From NCBI GenBank assembly GCA_025463925.1, contig JAODBK010000046.1, positions 1-64,000 on the forward strand: DNA of 64,000 bases, written 5' to 3'. Made by a program: the position numbers and the translations under genes. The notes below the pieces were generated by a model that worked only from the letters and a program-made list of their open reading frames with translations, made no database searches and had not been told where the DNA came from. Below are positions 51,096-59,921 of this stretch, piece after piece; the first letter of the stretch is position 1; each line of letters opens with the position of its first letter. The DNA comes from Acidimicrobiales bacterium (GTDB taxonomy: Bacteria; Actinomycetota; Acidimicrobiia; Acidimicrobiales; AC-14).

Positions 51096-54000
51096 CTAGA
51101 GCGACAGTGCCCGGAGGAATTGGCGCCGGCGGGCGAACAAGTACGCCGGGCCGGCAAGGAACGACCACATCACGAAGAGCAACGCGAACTCGCCCGGCCG
51201 GGTAACCAACATCTCGATCGCTTGGCGAAGCGCTTCCCCGGGTGCTCCCAACACCTGGCGCAAAGTGCCGCCCGGCGAGGTTGGCACCGTGCGTTCTGCC
51301 ACGAGCGGCTGCGTGGCCACCCGGACCGCCGGGGCGGCGCGTCCGCTCTCCCGTCGACCAGTCACTGCAGCGCGGTGAACGGTACGTGATCGGGGCGGAC
51401 TCGGGCGCGCCGCCGGCGGAGGCGTGACCAGGGCCTTCGACGCCGTCGTCGGTTGGGTGACCGTGGGGATCGTGACCATTGCGGTCGTCGTCGGCGTTGT
51501 ATCGATGGACCCGAAGTCGGACAGCGGCGTGATTCCGTAACGAGACTCGGCATGCACGCCGGCGAGCTGCACCACCGTGCGACTGCGACCCTCGGACCCG
51601 TCGTTGTAGAACACGGCCTGCAGGCCGGCCACGGTGTGTGATGCGTCGTCGTTGACCGCATTGTCAGCGGCTGCCTCGCCGGGATCTTTGGTCACGACCG
51701 CCTGATAACCGCCAGGGGTTGCCTCCCCGTGCGGCACGGCATCACCTGGCGAATGGTTCGCGTCGGGCACGCTGATCGTGACTCGTCCCAGAGCCTGGCT
51801 GATCAGGTCGAGAACATCACGGTGATCGGCCGGATCAAAGCAACCCGATGACTCGATTCCGGGGCCAGTCAGGCCACACCAGGCTCGGCGGAAGATCGTG
51901 TGCGCGGTCCCGGTTCGACCATGGGCGACCGTCACAGCGGTTGTGACGACCTCGGCGATCGAGAACGGCCCGAGCCGAACACCATCGGCCGTTGCCACTG
52001 CTGTGGTGACTTGACCCGGGTAGGACGTGCCGCCGATCGTCACCGACCCTGGTTGTGTCGACACCGCGCTGGATGTGTGACCAACGGACAGCACTGGGGT
52101 CGACGAGACGTTGAGCGCGAAACCTGCGGCCGAGGCCGACGCCACCGATGCGTTCTTCACGGCGTCGCAGGCCGCCTGGGACTCCATCATCTGCGCCAGG
52201 GGTGCCGGCTGTTGTCCCGTTTGGTGGTCCGCGGCTGGCGTCGTGCCGAAGTCGGCGCACTGTGAGCTGGGGGCAGGGAACCCTCTCCCATCCGCTCCTG
52301 CGGTGCCTTGGGACGCGTCCGGAACCGGCGCGCCTGACTGGGCCACGCCCTGCTTCGCTCCCGCGCACGCAGGGTCCACGGCCTGCGAGGCAGGTGCAAA
52401 CGGCGTGTTCTGAAGGGCAATGGAACCACAGCTGCCGACGTTCTTCAGATCGCTGTCGGTTGCCTGCTCCGACGATGGAAATGCCAGCCCGGCTCCGGAT
52501 GCCGTAGATCCGGTGTCAGATCCTGACGACGCCATGGTCGACGCGAGGAAGGCCTCTCGACCACCGGGCGAGGCGGCAACGTCGGCCGCGCAGGAGCCAT
52601 TGAACTGCCCTCGCTCGAACGCAAGCTGTCCAGCCGTGAATGTTTGGTTCAACGACACGAGGAGCTGGTTCTGGTCACAGAAGGGATCATTGGGGTTCAC
52701 GATCCTGCCGACGCCGCCAACAACGATCATGTGTGCGCCGGAGGCGATCGCCTCCCCAGTCGCCGATGCCACTGTCTTGCCCGGCGCTTCGTCGATTTGG
52801 TGGGTCAAAGCGTCCCGGTCGACCGGGAGCGCGTCAGGCGGGTCGGGCAGATCGTCTTGCACGACCGTCCAGCCACCTCGACCTGCGATGGGCACAAACA
52901 ACCGGTGCGCCGCCGGTGCAACGGCGATGACCTGCTGGGAGATCTCGAAGCCCGCCTGACCCGCGGTCTGGACGAAATTGGGTGCGTTCTGCGTGTTGGC
53001 GAGCACCGGATAGATCACCCCGCCGGGAAGGGGCCGGCCGCGCTCGGGCGCGACCAGGATGCCCTTCGAGGTCAACAAGTAGAGCCGACCGCGCACCGCG
53101 TCGATCCCCATCGCGACGTTTCCATCGGGCTGGTCGGTGACGCCGCCGGTGACCACCCCGACGAATCGATGCGCACCGGGATGGGGGTCGTACACCCAGA
53201 CGGCGTTGCCGGAGAGGGCGTCGGCCGTCACGAGCATCAGGTTGCCCGTGACCTTGTCGACGATTGGCGTTGGGGCATCCTTGATCGTCGGGGATGCCAG
53301 AGCGGGGAAGCGGGCAACGGTGGCATTGACCATGGCGCCCGTGGTCGGATCGGTTTGGCCACCGCACGGCGAGGCCAGCGGCGAACCTGGTGCACTCGCG
53401 GCGGGGTTGGGCGCCGCGGAGGTCGGGCCGACCGGGACAGGGCACATCAAGGCGGTGGTTCCGGACGGTTGGATCGGGATGCGCACCACGTATCCCTGAG
53501 CTCCGACCGGTTGCGTGAAGTACCCGGCTGACGGATCGAAGCAATAGCTCAAGATCGCGTCGCCGCTCGTGTCGTGGAGGCGTTGCACGAGCGGGGGAAG
53601 CGCCGCCCCTGCCCTTTGGTCCGGGAATCGGCCACAGCCAGCCGAACGGAGATCGATTGTCCAGTCGATCTGCGCCGCCGGGATCGATTTCACCGTCGGC
53701 GAGAGCCCGCCGTCGTCGATCGCGGTGAGCGTGGCGCCGGACAATGAGATCTGCTCGATCAACAGCGGAGAGCCGTCATTGGCGCTGCCGCCTTCGACCT
53801 GCGCCACGATCGGCGGCGTCTGCGAGGACTTTGCGGCACTCGTCGAATCCGTACCGACGAGATAGAGCTTGGCCGCGCCGCCCTCGGCCGGTTGATAGAA
53901 GAAGGCGCCCTGCGGCTGCAGGTTCACCGGCGTCGGGCACAACAGCGGGATCTGCCCTGCATATGTGACGTTGCGAGTGCCGTCGGCGAGCACGGTGGAG

Positions 54001-54422
54001 TAGTCGTAGACGAGGATCCCCGAGGCAGGCTTCACTCGCGCGTCGGTGACCTGGTTGTTGCACGTGTTGCCGAAGAAGAACAGGAGCTGACGCGCCGGAT
54101 CGATGGCGAACTGGGAGATCGTGTGCGTGGCGGTGCTGCCATCGAAGCCGTCCCGTCGCCACGCGACCCGCATTCGCACCAGGTCGTACATGACCAGGCC
54201 GATCTGGTCCTCGTAGGTGAAGCCGAGGCTGTGCTGGTCGTCGACGATCATGTCGGTCGGCTTGCCTGACGCAGCCGGCATGACGCCGGCAACTCGCAGG
54301 CTCGGCGAGTCCGCGTGGGCCGACGGGAGCGCCGAGATGCCGAGCGAGCCGGCCAACAGAAGCATCGACGCGACCACGCTGCGACCGCGACGTCGGCGTC
54401 GCCCGTATCCCGTCGGTGTCAT
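51096..54422 (-). CDS. Very large secreted protein of unknown function with a C-terminal membrane anchor
   Basis: The 1108-residue protein has an N-terminal signal (VVASMLLLAGSLGISALPSAHA) and a single C-terminal helix (FALLFVMWSFLAGPAYLFA) followed by RRRQFLRAL, so it is likely anchored on the outer surface. The middle has WD/NHL-like beta-propeller character (QFAIDPARQLLFFFGNTCNNQ; VMLVTADALSGNAVWVYDPHPGAHRFVGVV; MGIDAVRGRLYLLTSKG). A Ser/Ala-rich part follows. No named family is recognised. A promoter-proximal inverted repeat (copy 2) lies upstream. Confidence 0.75.
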   Translation of the reverse strand: MTPTGYGRRRRRGRSVVASMLLLAGSLGISALPSAHADSPSLRVAGVMPAASGKPTDMIVDDQHSLGFTYEDQIGLVMYDLVRMRVAWRRDGFDGSTATHTISQFAIDPARQLLFFFGNTCNNQVTDARVKPASGILVYDYSTVLADGTRNVTYAGQIPLLCPTPVNLQPQGAFFYQPAEGGAAKLYLVGTDSTSAAKSSQTPPIVAQVEGGSANDGSPLLIEQISLSGATLTAIDDGGLSPTVKSIPAAQIDWTIDLRSAGCGRFPDQRAGAALPPLVQRLHDTSGDAILSYCFDPSAGYFTQPVGAQGYVVRIPIQPSGTTALMCPVPVGPTSAAPNPAASAPGSPLASPCGGQTDPTTGAMVNATVARFPALASPTIKDAPTPIVDKVTGNLMLVTADALSGNAVWVYDPHPGAHRFVGVVTGGVTDQPDGNVAMGIDAVRGRLYLLTSKGILVAPERGRPLPGGVIYPVLANTQNAPNFVQTAGQAGFEISQQVIAVAPAAHRLFVPIAGRGGWTVVQDDLPDPPDALPVDRDALTHQIDEAPGKTVASATGEAIASGAHMIVVGGVGRIVNPNDPFCDQNQLLVSLNQTFTAGQLAFERGQFNGSCAADVAASPGGREAFLASTMASSGSDTGSTASGAGLAFPSSEQATDSDLKNVGSCGSIALQNTPFAPASQAVDPACAGAKQGVAQSGAPVPDASQGTAGADGRGFPAPSSQCADFGTTPAADHQTGQQPAPLAQMMESQAACDAVKNASVASASAAGFALNVSSTPVLSVGHTSSAVSTQPGSVTIGGTSYPGQVTTAVATADGVRLGPFSIAEVVTTAVTVAHGRTGTAHTIFRRAWCGLTGPGIESSGCFDPADHRDVLDLISQALGRVTISVPDANHSPGDAVPHGEATPGGYQAVVTKDPGEAAADNAVNDDASHTVAGLQAVFYNDGSEGRSRTVVQLAGVHAESRYGITPLSDFGSIDTTPTTTAMVTIPTVTQPTTASKALVTPPPAARPSPPRSRTVHRAAVTGRRESGRAAPAVRVATQPLVAERTVPTSPGGTLRQVLGAPGEALRQAIEMLVTRPGEFALLFVMWSFLAGPAYLFARRRQFLRALSL

Positions 54423-54663
54423 CGATCAGCCCCTCCGCGAAGTCGTCCGAGATGGTGATTGGGCCCGCCTAGCCCGCCTTCCTTCCACCGAATGGGTGAG
54501 AAGCGCCGTTGTCTCAGGTGGGAGTTCACCCGGAGCGCGGTCCGCTGCGACGGGATTTCACCTTGAAGAAGGTCTAGGGCCTAATACGCCGGCCCGACGA
54601 GGAAGTCCGCTGTTGCCGATCGGCGCAGGCGCCGACATCTCCGACCGTACAGGACCCAGAGAA
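54423..54663. other. Intergenic region upstream of the large secreted protein
   Basis: This 241-base stretch holds leader element copy 2 at 54481-54531. No coding sequence is evident. The remainder probably carries the promoter of the leftward gene. Confidence 0.5.
54481..54531 (-). promoter_or_regulatory. Repeated inverted-repeat leader element, copy 2
   Basis: CCTTCCACCGAAT is followed by GGGTGA (54494-54499), 26 bases and TCACCC (54526-54531), with GGTGGGAG just before the right arm as in copy 1. It ends about 72 bases upstream of the gene start at 54422. Confidence 0.55.
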
Positions 54664-54700
54664 CAGTACGGCGGGCCCGATGACCGGGCCCGCCGTACTG
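54664..54700. terminator. Perfect 15-pair terminator-like hairpin
   Basis: CAGTACGGCGGGCCC (54664-54678) pairs perfectly with GGGCCCGCCGTACTG (54686-54700) around GATGACC. It lies 24 bases after the stop of the leftward 54724 gene, so it would terminate that transcript. It has no T-run in the leftward direction, as is common in actinobacteria. Confidence 0.8.
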
Positions 54701-54723
54701 GTGCAACTTTGTTTTGTGAGGCC

Positions 54724-55461
54724 CTACGGGGTGTCGGGGTAGGAGGTGGCCGACGTGTTCACCGGTCCCGAGACGAAGTCGGTCGTTCCGATCGGCGGCG
54801 GGCAAGGGCCCGGCGGCGTCGGCACCTGGGTGCACGGAACAACCGCCAGCGTGGCGTGGGCGTCGATCGAGCCGATGTCGGCGCTTCCCACCGCGTCGGA
54901 CGGGGCGCAGCTCGTCTGGCCGGTGGCGATGGTGCAGATGTCGAACTCGAGGTCGAGTTCGGCATTGGCGACCGCACCGGCGACAGTGAACACACCGCTG
55001 TCGACTGCGCCGGTGACGCACTGTGTCGCGCTGCATCCGCTGAAGCCGCCGAAGTTGATCGTGCCGAACAGCGGGACCTTATGTTGCGAGGGGTCGTATA
55101 CCACGCAGGCCGTGACTCCTGCCGGCGCGATGACGGTGACGTTCGCGGCGGTTTCGGCAACGTCGCTGGAATCGCCGTCGCCATTTAGTTCGTTGTCGAT
55201 GAAGGTGCCGCTGATGGTCAGGCCGGTGAAGGTCGCCGTCGTTCCTGCGAAGCCGGCGAGTGGCGACCCGGCGGGCGCGTCCTCCCCGCCAGTGGTGCAG
55301 TCGCTGACGTTGCTGTTACCACGCGCCACCGTGCCGGTGACAGCCGCGGCAATGCCACCAGTTGTATCATCGACCACGGCGTGGGCCGGAGCCATGCCGA
55401 CGGCCAGCAGGCCGGCGACACCGGTTAGGAGCGCCAGCGCGCGACCTTTGTAATGTCTCAT
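54724..55461 (-). CDS. Secreted protein of unknown function
   Basis: The 245-residue protein has a signal peptide (ALALLTGVAGLLAVGMAPAHA). The mature part is beta-rich, has seven Cys residues (possible disulfides) and acidic/Thr-rich loops: VVDDTTGGIAAAVTGTV, LNGDGDSSDVAETAANVTV, FGGFSGCSATQCVTGAV. No family is recognised. ATG 55461 has AGAGG upstream. It is monocistronic, ending in a strong hairpin. Confidence 0.75.
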   Translation of the reverse strand: MRHYKGRALALLTGVAGLLAVGMAPAHAVVDDTTGGIAAAVTGTVARGNSNVSDCTTGGEDAPAGSPLAGFAGTTATFTGLTISGTFIDNELNGDGDSSDVAETAANVTVIAPAGVTACVVYDPSQHKVPLFGTINFGGFSGCSATQCVTGAVDSGVFTVAGAVANAELDLEFDICTIATGQTSCAPSDAVGSADIGSIDAHATLAVVPCTQVPTPPGPCPPPIGTTDFVSGPVNTSATSYPDTP

Positions 55462-55678
55462 GAGGGTTCCTCTCGTGGGGTTGATCTGAGTAGTCGGTGC
55501 GTGGACGAGCGGGCACGTGGCGTCGAGATCTGCCGTCCTTGCCGACCACTTCGGGACGCTAACGATCGGTCGCTGACGAATCTTCACCCGTTCGGGCCAA
55601 AGCGCTCGGACTTCTCGGGTGAGCATCGGCCGCCGCCAAGTCCCACGGTTTTGGCACAGGATCGGGAGGACAACACGG

Positions 55679-55699
55679 CGCGACGTGATGGACGTCGCG
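55679..55699. terminator. Hairpin downstream of the L,D-transpeptidase gene
   Basis: CGCGACGT (55679-55686) pairs perfectly with ACGTCGCG (55692-55699). It follows the stop of the leftward L,D-transpeptidase gene by about 25 bases and probably ends that operon. Confidence 0.6.
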
Positions 55700-55712
55700 T
55701 CAAAGTGAGCGA

Positions 55713-55735
55713 CATCAAACTCTTACGGTTTGATG
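55713..55735. other. Hairpin over the L,D-transpeptidase stop codon
   Basis: CATCAAAC (55713-55720) pairs perfectly with GTTTGATG (55728-55735), spanning the TAA stop. It may add to termination or mRNA stability together with the hairpin at 55679. Confidence 0.5.
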
Positions 55736-56478
55736 GACACCGGCGTACCGAGCGGCAACAGGCTCGCAAGCGTGGTGATGGCGTTGTTGCTCATGCGGAT
55801 GCAACCGTGGCTCACGTCGTGACCGAGGCTGCCGAGGTCGTCGGTACCGTGAATGCCGACGATGCCCGGGCCTCCACCGAAGCTGTCGAGGACATCGGAG
55901 TATCCCGAGATGCCGAATGCGTATGGTCCATAGAATCCCGCAGGATCCGGCGGGCGGAGCAACTCGGTGATGTAGTAGAGCCCGGTCGGAGTGCGGGTAC
56001 TTCGGCTGCCGACGCCGATTGGTTGCTGGAGCACCGTTGCCGTTCCCCGCAGGACCGTCACGCGATGGTCCCGAAGCCTGACGGTGACCGAATAGGGGTC
56101 GACTGTCAGACGGACGTCATTCCTGCGTATCCAACCAGTCGTGCCGTTTGGCCGGATCGGGAGGAGGACGTTCAGCCAGTCGCCTTGGCGGTCCACCGCG
56201 AGAAAGACGCGCGGCGCGCCGTCCTCGTTCGGATTGGAGAATCGGCTGTTGGGGACGGCATCGTCCGGGTGGGCGTACACCGGAACAGATGATCCAGTGG
56301 CTTCGGCCACCAGACTTCCTGTGACTGCTTGGCTCCCTGATCCCTCGACGGCGACGTATGCCTGCCGGTCGGCTCCTGTGATCGCCGGCGTCCTGCTCGC
56401 GATCGAACGCGCACTGAGCGCGAAGACCGCAACGATTGCTACTGCAAGGAGCCCGTTCGCAACATGGCGAGGTGACAT
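55723..56478 (-). CDS. L,D-transpeptidase (YkuD family), membrane-anchored
   Basis: The 251-residue protein has an N-terminal signal anchor (NGLLAVAIVAVFALSARSI), a linker and an SH3-like part (FLAVDRQGDWLNVLLPIRPNGTTGWI). The YkuD catalytic domain ends with the signature GIHGTDDLGSLGHDVSHGCIRM, where HGT and SHGCIRM carry the catalytic His and Cys. Such enzymes form 3-3 peptide cross-links or attach proteins in peptidoglycan outside the membrane. It is the last gene of the leftward unit 58408-55723. Confidence 0.88.
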   Translation of the reverse strand: MSPRHVANGLLAVAIVAVFALSARSIASRTPAITGADRQAYVAVEGSGSQAVTGSLVAEATGSSVPVYAHPDDAVPNSRFSNPNEDGAPRVFLAVDRQGDWLNVLLPIRPNGTTGWIRRNDVRLTVDPYSVTVRLRDHRVTVLRGTATVLQQPIGVGSRSTRTPTGLYYITELLRPPDPAGFYGPYAFGISGYSDVLDSFGGGPGIVGIHGTDDLGSLGHDVSHGCIRMSNNAITTLASLLPLGTPVSIKP

Positions 56479-56496
56479 CGCCGCCGCGGTGATCCC

Positions 56497-57003
56497 TCAG
56501 CCCGTGAAACGAGGGCGGGCGGCGACCGGCTGAGCAGTGAGGGACACGCCGGCCACCTGTAACGGAGGATCGGCGGCGGCGACCGTGGTCGACGGCGAGC
56601 AGGGAATGGTCGTGGCCGGCGCGCCGGACGTCGGTGTCGACGTTGCGCCGGACGTCGGTGTCGACGTCGTGCTCGCGCCGGTCGTCGACGTCGTGCTCGC
56701 GCTGGTCGTCGACGTCGTCGTCGCCCCGGTCGTCGAGGTGGTGGTCGCCCCGGTCGTGGACGTGGTGGTCGCGCCGGTCGTCGACGTCGTCGTCGCCCCG
56801 GTCGTCGAACTGGTACTCACGTCGGTTGTCGACGTTGGGTTCGTCGTGGGCGTCGACGTGGTGGTCCCCCCGGCCGTCGAGGTCGGCGTTGATGGCTGCA
56901 TACACGCGTCGGCCGTCGCGATCGCGCTTGTTGGCGTGAGCCAGATCGGTACCAACGACAGCAGCGTCGTCGCCGCGACGCCGGCGAAGATTCGTCGTAC
57001 CAT
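56497..57003 (-). CDS. Thr/Ser-rich low-complexity secreted protein
   Basis: The 168-residue protein has a signal peptide (FAGVAATTLLSLVPIWLT) and a mature part dominated by Thr/Ser/Ala repeats. GATTTSTT recurs several times, then SASTTSTT, GASTTST and TSGATSTPTSGA. Such regions are often heavily glycosylated wall-spanning stalks. One Cys lies near each end of the repeat region. ATG 57003 follows AAGGGAG. It sits 18 bases before the L,D-transpeptidase gene. Confidence 0.72.
   Translation of the reverse strand: MVRRIFAGVAATTLLSLVPIWLTPTSAIATADACMQPSTPTSTAGGTTTSTPTTNPTSTTDVSTSSTTGATTTSTTGATTTSTTGATTTSTTGATTTSTTSASTTSTTGASTTSTPTSGATSTPTSGAPATTIPCSPSTTVAAADPPLQVAGVSLTAQPVAARPRFTG
56630..56830 (-). 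repeat. Tandem 24-base repeats encoding GATTTSTT
   Basis: Near-perfect tandem units encode GATTTSTT inside the Thr-rich gene, with degenerate copies on both sides. Such units are prone to copy-number change between strains. Confidence 0.7.
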
Positions 57004-57082
57004 GCGCATTCTCCCTTCGTGTCGCCCGAACGAAGACTGCCGCCGGGTATGTGTCGTGTGTTGATCGGCCCTCACTCGTCCG

Positions 57083-58408
57083 TCACGGCAAGGGAATGTC
57101 GGGAACCGGCGTCCGCGTCGATCGGCGTCGCCGAACCTGCCACGCGACCGTTGCGATGACGACCAGCCCGAACAGGGTGGTGGTGAAGTTGTCGGTCGGC
57201 GTGGACCGAGCGTCGGCGGCGTTGAGCAACGCGTTTCGTCGGCCGCTGGCCGACACCGTTGGTCCCGAGCGGTTCATCGGGTGGGTGCGAGCAGCCATGT
57301 TCTGCGCAGTGTGGAGCGCATCTGCGAGCCAACGGTCCAAGTACGGCATCGGATCAGTCGGTCCCTGGCCCGGCGGCTCGACTTGAAAGGAGAGGTGGGG
57401 CGCGACCAACGGGTCGTCGGCCGGCGGTACGGATCCGAGCACCGTGCCACCGACGACGCTCTGCCCGTCGACCAGACCGGCCACGAACTTGTCGAGGCGT
57501 TGATAGTGAAAGGTGGTCCCGTCCGCCGCGGTCAGGACGAGGCCACCAGAACCGGCCGTGTCACCTGGCACGAAGTGCACGGTTCCGGCCCCGGAGGCGA
57601 TGACCGGGGTACCGGCAACGCTGACGATGTCGACGCCCGGCGCGGCCGGCGGGGGCGGTGGTGCGGGCGGCGCCGAGGTGGTTGTTCCGGGCGTGACGAC
57701 GGAGGGCTGGATCGTCGCCGGCGACGCGGGGTACGAGGCTGGTCCGGCGACTGGGAAAGGCGCGAGCACCTGGGCAAGCAAGGCGGTGTTCAGATTGAGA
57801 CCTCGGAGCGCGCGCAGCACCGCAAGCGTCGAACGTGGGCCATCGGCAACCGTGAACGTCGTGTCCCCCAGCATCGGCCCGTCGACGCTGAGACTGATGG
57901 CGCCAGTCTGGTCGGGCGGCAGCGACAGGAACTGACTGAGGCCGGGGTTCCCGTCGGTGGCGGTCCCACTCGAGGACCCGCCCGTGCCCGGCTGGGAGGA
58001 CGGCGCCGCGCCGCCCGTGGGTCCGGGTGCCGACGACGAGCCCGCCGGCGGCGCACCGGCAGGTCCGTCCCACACCACCGGTTGCGTCGAACCCGGACGG
58101 CCCGCGGCCGGTGTGGTCGTCGTCGGCCCGGCAGTCGAGGACGTCGTCGTGGAAGACGGAGCCGGCGTCGCGGTCGAGGTCGTCGATGTTGGTGCGGGAG
58201 CAGTGGTCGTCGTCGGGCAGGGTTCGGACGTCGGAATCGGAACGCTGCCGTCACAACCCGACGGGGGGGCCGGCGCGTCGGCGCGGGCGGGGCCGGGCCA
58301 CAGAGTGGCGAGCGCGGCAAAGACCGTTGCCATGACGGTCAAGACCCCGACCGCGGTCTGATTCGACGCCACCCGCCTGCCTCGCACTCGTCCTCCTGCC
58401 AGAGCCAT
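57083..58408 (-). CDS. Membrane-anchored protein with a degenerate M23-like (LytM) domain
   Basis: The 441-residue protein has a signal anchor (VGVLTVMATVFAALATLWPG), a long Pro/Thr/Ser-rich stalk and an M23-like domain around residues 210-360 (VAGTPVIASGAGTVHFV, GLVLTAADGTTFHYQRLDKF, PHLSFQVEPPG). The zinc motifs of active LytM peptidases (HxxxD, then HxH) are not intact: the last reads HLSF. Hence it may bind peptidoglycan or activate amidases rather than cut. A C-terminal membrane helix ends in RRRRST. ATG 58408 has AAAGGAG upstream. It shares the stretch APFPVAGPA with the 59922 protein. Confidence 0.72.
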   Translation of the reverse strand: MALAGGRVRGRRVASNQTAVGVLTVMATVFAALATLWPGPARADAPAPPSGCDGSVPIPTSEPCPTTTTAPAPTSTTSTATPAPSSTTTSSTAGPTTTTPAAGRPGSTQPVVWDGPAGAPPAGSSSAPGPTGGAAPSSQPGTGGSSSGTATDGNPGLSQFLSLPPDQTGAISLSVDGPMLGDTTFTVADGPRSTLAVLRALRGLNLNTALLAQVLAPFPVAGPASYPASPATIQPSVVTPGTTTSAPPAPPPPPAAPGVDIVSVAGTPVIASGAGTVHFVPGDTAGSGGLVLTAADGTTFHYQRLDKFVAGLVDGQSVVGGTVLGSVPPADDPLVAPHLSFQVEPPGQGPTDPMPYLDRWLADALHTAQNMAARTHPMNRSGPTVSASGRRNALLNAADARSTPTDNFTTTLFGLVVIATVAWQVRRRRSTRTPVPDIPLP

Positions 58409-58439
58409 GCGCTCCTTTGGCGGCAACGAGCGCTCGGTC

Positions 58440-58489
58440 CTTCGGCCATTCGGGTGAGAGACCGAAGAAGGGCGGGTGAGGTGTCACCC
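58440..58489 (-). promoter_or_regulatory. Repeated inverted-repeat leader element, copy 3
   Basis: TCCTTCGGCCATTC, then GGGTGA (58452-58457), 26 bases and TCACCC (58484-58489). It lies between two divergent genes, 43 bases from the start of the M23-like gene and about 80 bases from the start of the wall-binding gene at 58570. Confidence 0.55.
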
Positions 58490-58569
58490 GGCAAGGGGGG
58501 AAATTGGCCGCCGGCGCCGTATCGCATCCAGAGCGTGACCCGTGATCGCGCCGAGCGGAGGCCCGAGAC

Positions 58570-59901
58570 ATGCAGACCGTCGCACTTGGCTATCGCCGTT
58601 CATTGGGCGTCGTGGCAGTCCTCGTCGCGACACTCGCGCTCCACACCCTCGTGCGTACGCCGGCGCAGGGCGCCGCGACCGTGCAGTCGGGACGCATCGG
58701 CGGGTCGGACCGCTACGAGACCGCGCGCCTGGTCGCCGAGCAGGCCTTCGCCAGTGGTGCGCCGTTCGCAGTGTTGGCGCGAGGCGATGCATTTCCAGAT
58801 GCGTTGGCCGGGAGCTACTTGGCCGGTGCCGCCGCCGCGGGCGGGGGCAAGCGGGGCCCGGTCCTGCTCACGACCGGTGACCACCTGAGCCCGTCGGCAT
58901 CGACGGCGATCAACAACCTTCACATTGGTGGCGTACTCGTCCTCGGCGGCGTCTCCGCGATCAGCGACGATGTGCTGGTCCAGCTCGACACGATGAAGGT
59001 GCAGCACAAGCGCATCGGCGGTGCCACCCGGTATGACACTGCCAAAGCGGTGGCCGAGGCGCTCGGCAGCGACGCGGTCGGGAAGCTCGATGGTGATCGC
59101 ACCGCGATCGTGGCGACCGGCGCGAACTTCGCCGACGCCCTGAGCTCGGGACCGATCTCGTTCGTCGACGGCTTCCCGACGATCCTGACGTCGCCGGGCA
59201 GCCTCGCGCCGCAAGCATCTCAGGCACTGCGGGATCTCCACATCGTGCACGTGTTGATCGTTGGCGGGCCGGCGGCCGTTTCGACGGCAGTCGAGGCTGA
59301 GATCAAGGCCCTGGGAATCACCAAGATCGACCGGTTCGCGGGGCGCGATCGACAGGACACTGCGCAACAGATCGCCAGCTTCGAGCTGGCGAAGCTTGGC
59401 TTCGGTGCGACGCACGTGAACCTCGCGCGTGGAGACGACTTTCCCGATGGTCTCGCCGGCGGTCCGCACGCCGGAATGGACAGTCACGCGTCGGGTGCGC
59501 CCATCTTGCTGACGGACACTCCGACAGACCTGGGTTCCGCGGCGCGGGCGTACCTGGCCTCCCATGATGCCGCCATCACGAGTGTCGATGGACTAGGTGG
59601 CCCGGCCGCGCTGAGCCAGTCGGTGCTCGATGAAGCCACTGGCATCGCAACCTGTCAGTCGATGGCGATGACGAGCTCGACATCATCAAGCTCGTCGTCA
59701 TCCACCACGTCGACCACCGCGAACTCGGCATCGACGATCGACGGCAACAAGCCGTGCACCGCGCCGACGAGCACGACCGGCGGATCATCGTCGACGGGGA
59801 CTGCGACCTCGTCGAGCAGCACGACGCCCGCCACTTCTCCCACGACGACGGCCGCCCTTCTCCCGTGCCCGTTTCCCGGAACGATCCCGTGCAACCCGTG
59901 A
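58570..59901 (+). CDS. Secreted cell-wall-binding repeat 2 protein
   Basis: The 443-residue protein has a signal peptide (LGVVAVLVATLALHTLVRTP), then three cell-wall-binding repeat 2 modules (GGSDRYETARLVAEQAFASGAPFAVLARGDAFPDALAGSYLA; GGATRYDTAKAVAEAL; AGRDRQDTAQQIASF). A Ser/Thr-rich tail (about residues 365-430) follows. There is no catalytic domain, so it is probably a surface-layer-like wall-attached protein. It is divergent from the M23-like gene. Confidence 0.85.
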   Translation: MQTVALGYRRSLGVVAVLVATLALHTLVRTPAQGAATVQSGRIGGSDRYETARLVAEQAFASGAPFAVLARGDAFPDALAGSYLAGAAAAGGGKRGPVLLTTGDHLSPSASTAINNLHIGGVLVLGGVSAISDDVLVQLDTMKVQHKRIGGATRYDTAKAVAEALGSDAVGKLDGDRTAIVATGANFADALSSGPISFVDGFPTILTSPGSLAPQASQALRDLHIVHVLIVGGPAAVSTAVEAEIKALGITKIDRFAGRDRQDTAQQIASFELAKLGFGATHVNLARGDDFPDGLAGGPHAGMDSHASGAPILLTDTPTDLGSAARAYLASHDAAITSVDGLGGPAALSQSVLDEATGIATCQSMAMTSSTSSSSSSSTTSTTANSASTIDGNKPCTAPTSTTGGSSSTGTATSSSSTTPATSPTTTAALLPCPFPGTIPCNP

Positions 59902-59921
59902 GCTGCACGAACCGTTGCTCG

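Noticed and set aside
55582-55622. TTCACCC-N27-GGGTGAG near 55584 as a fourth copy of the surface-gene leader element
   Set aside because: The arms are in the opposite order relative to the other three copies and the flanking TCCTTC block is missing.
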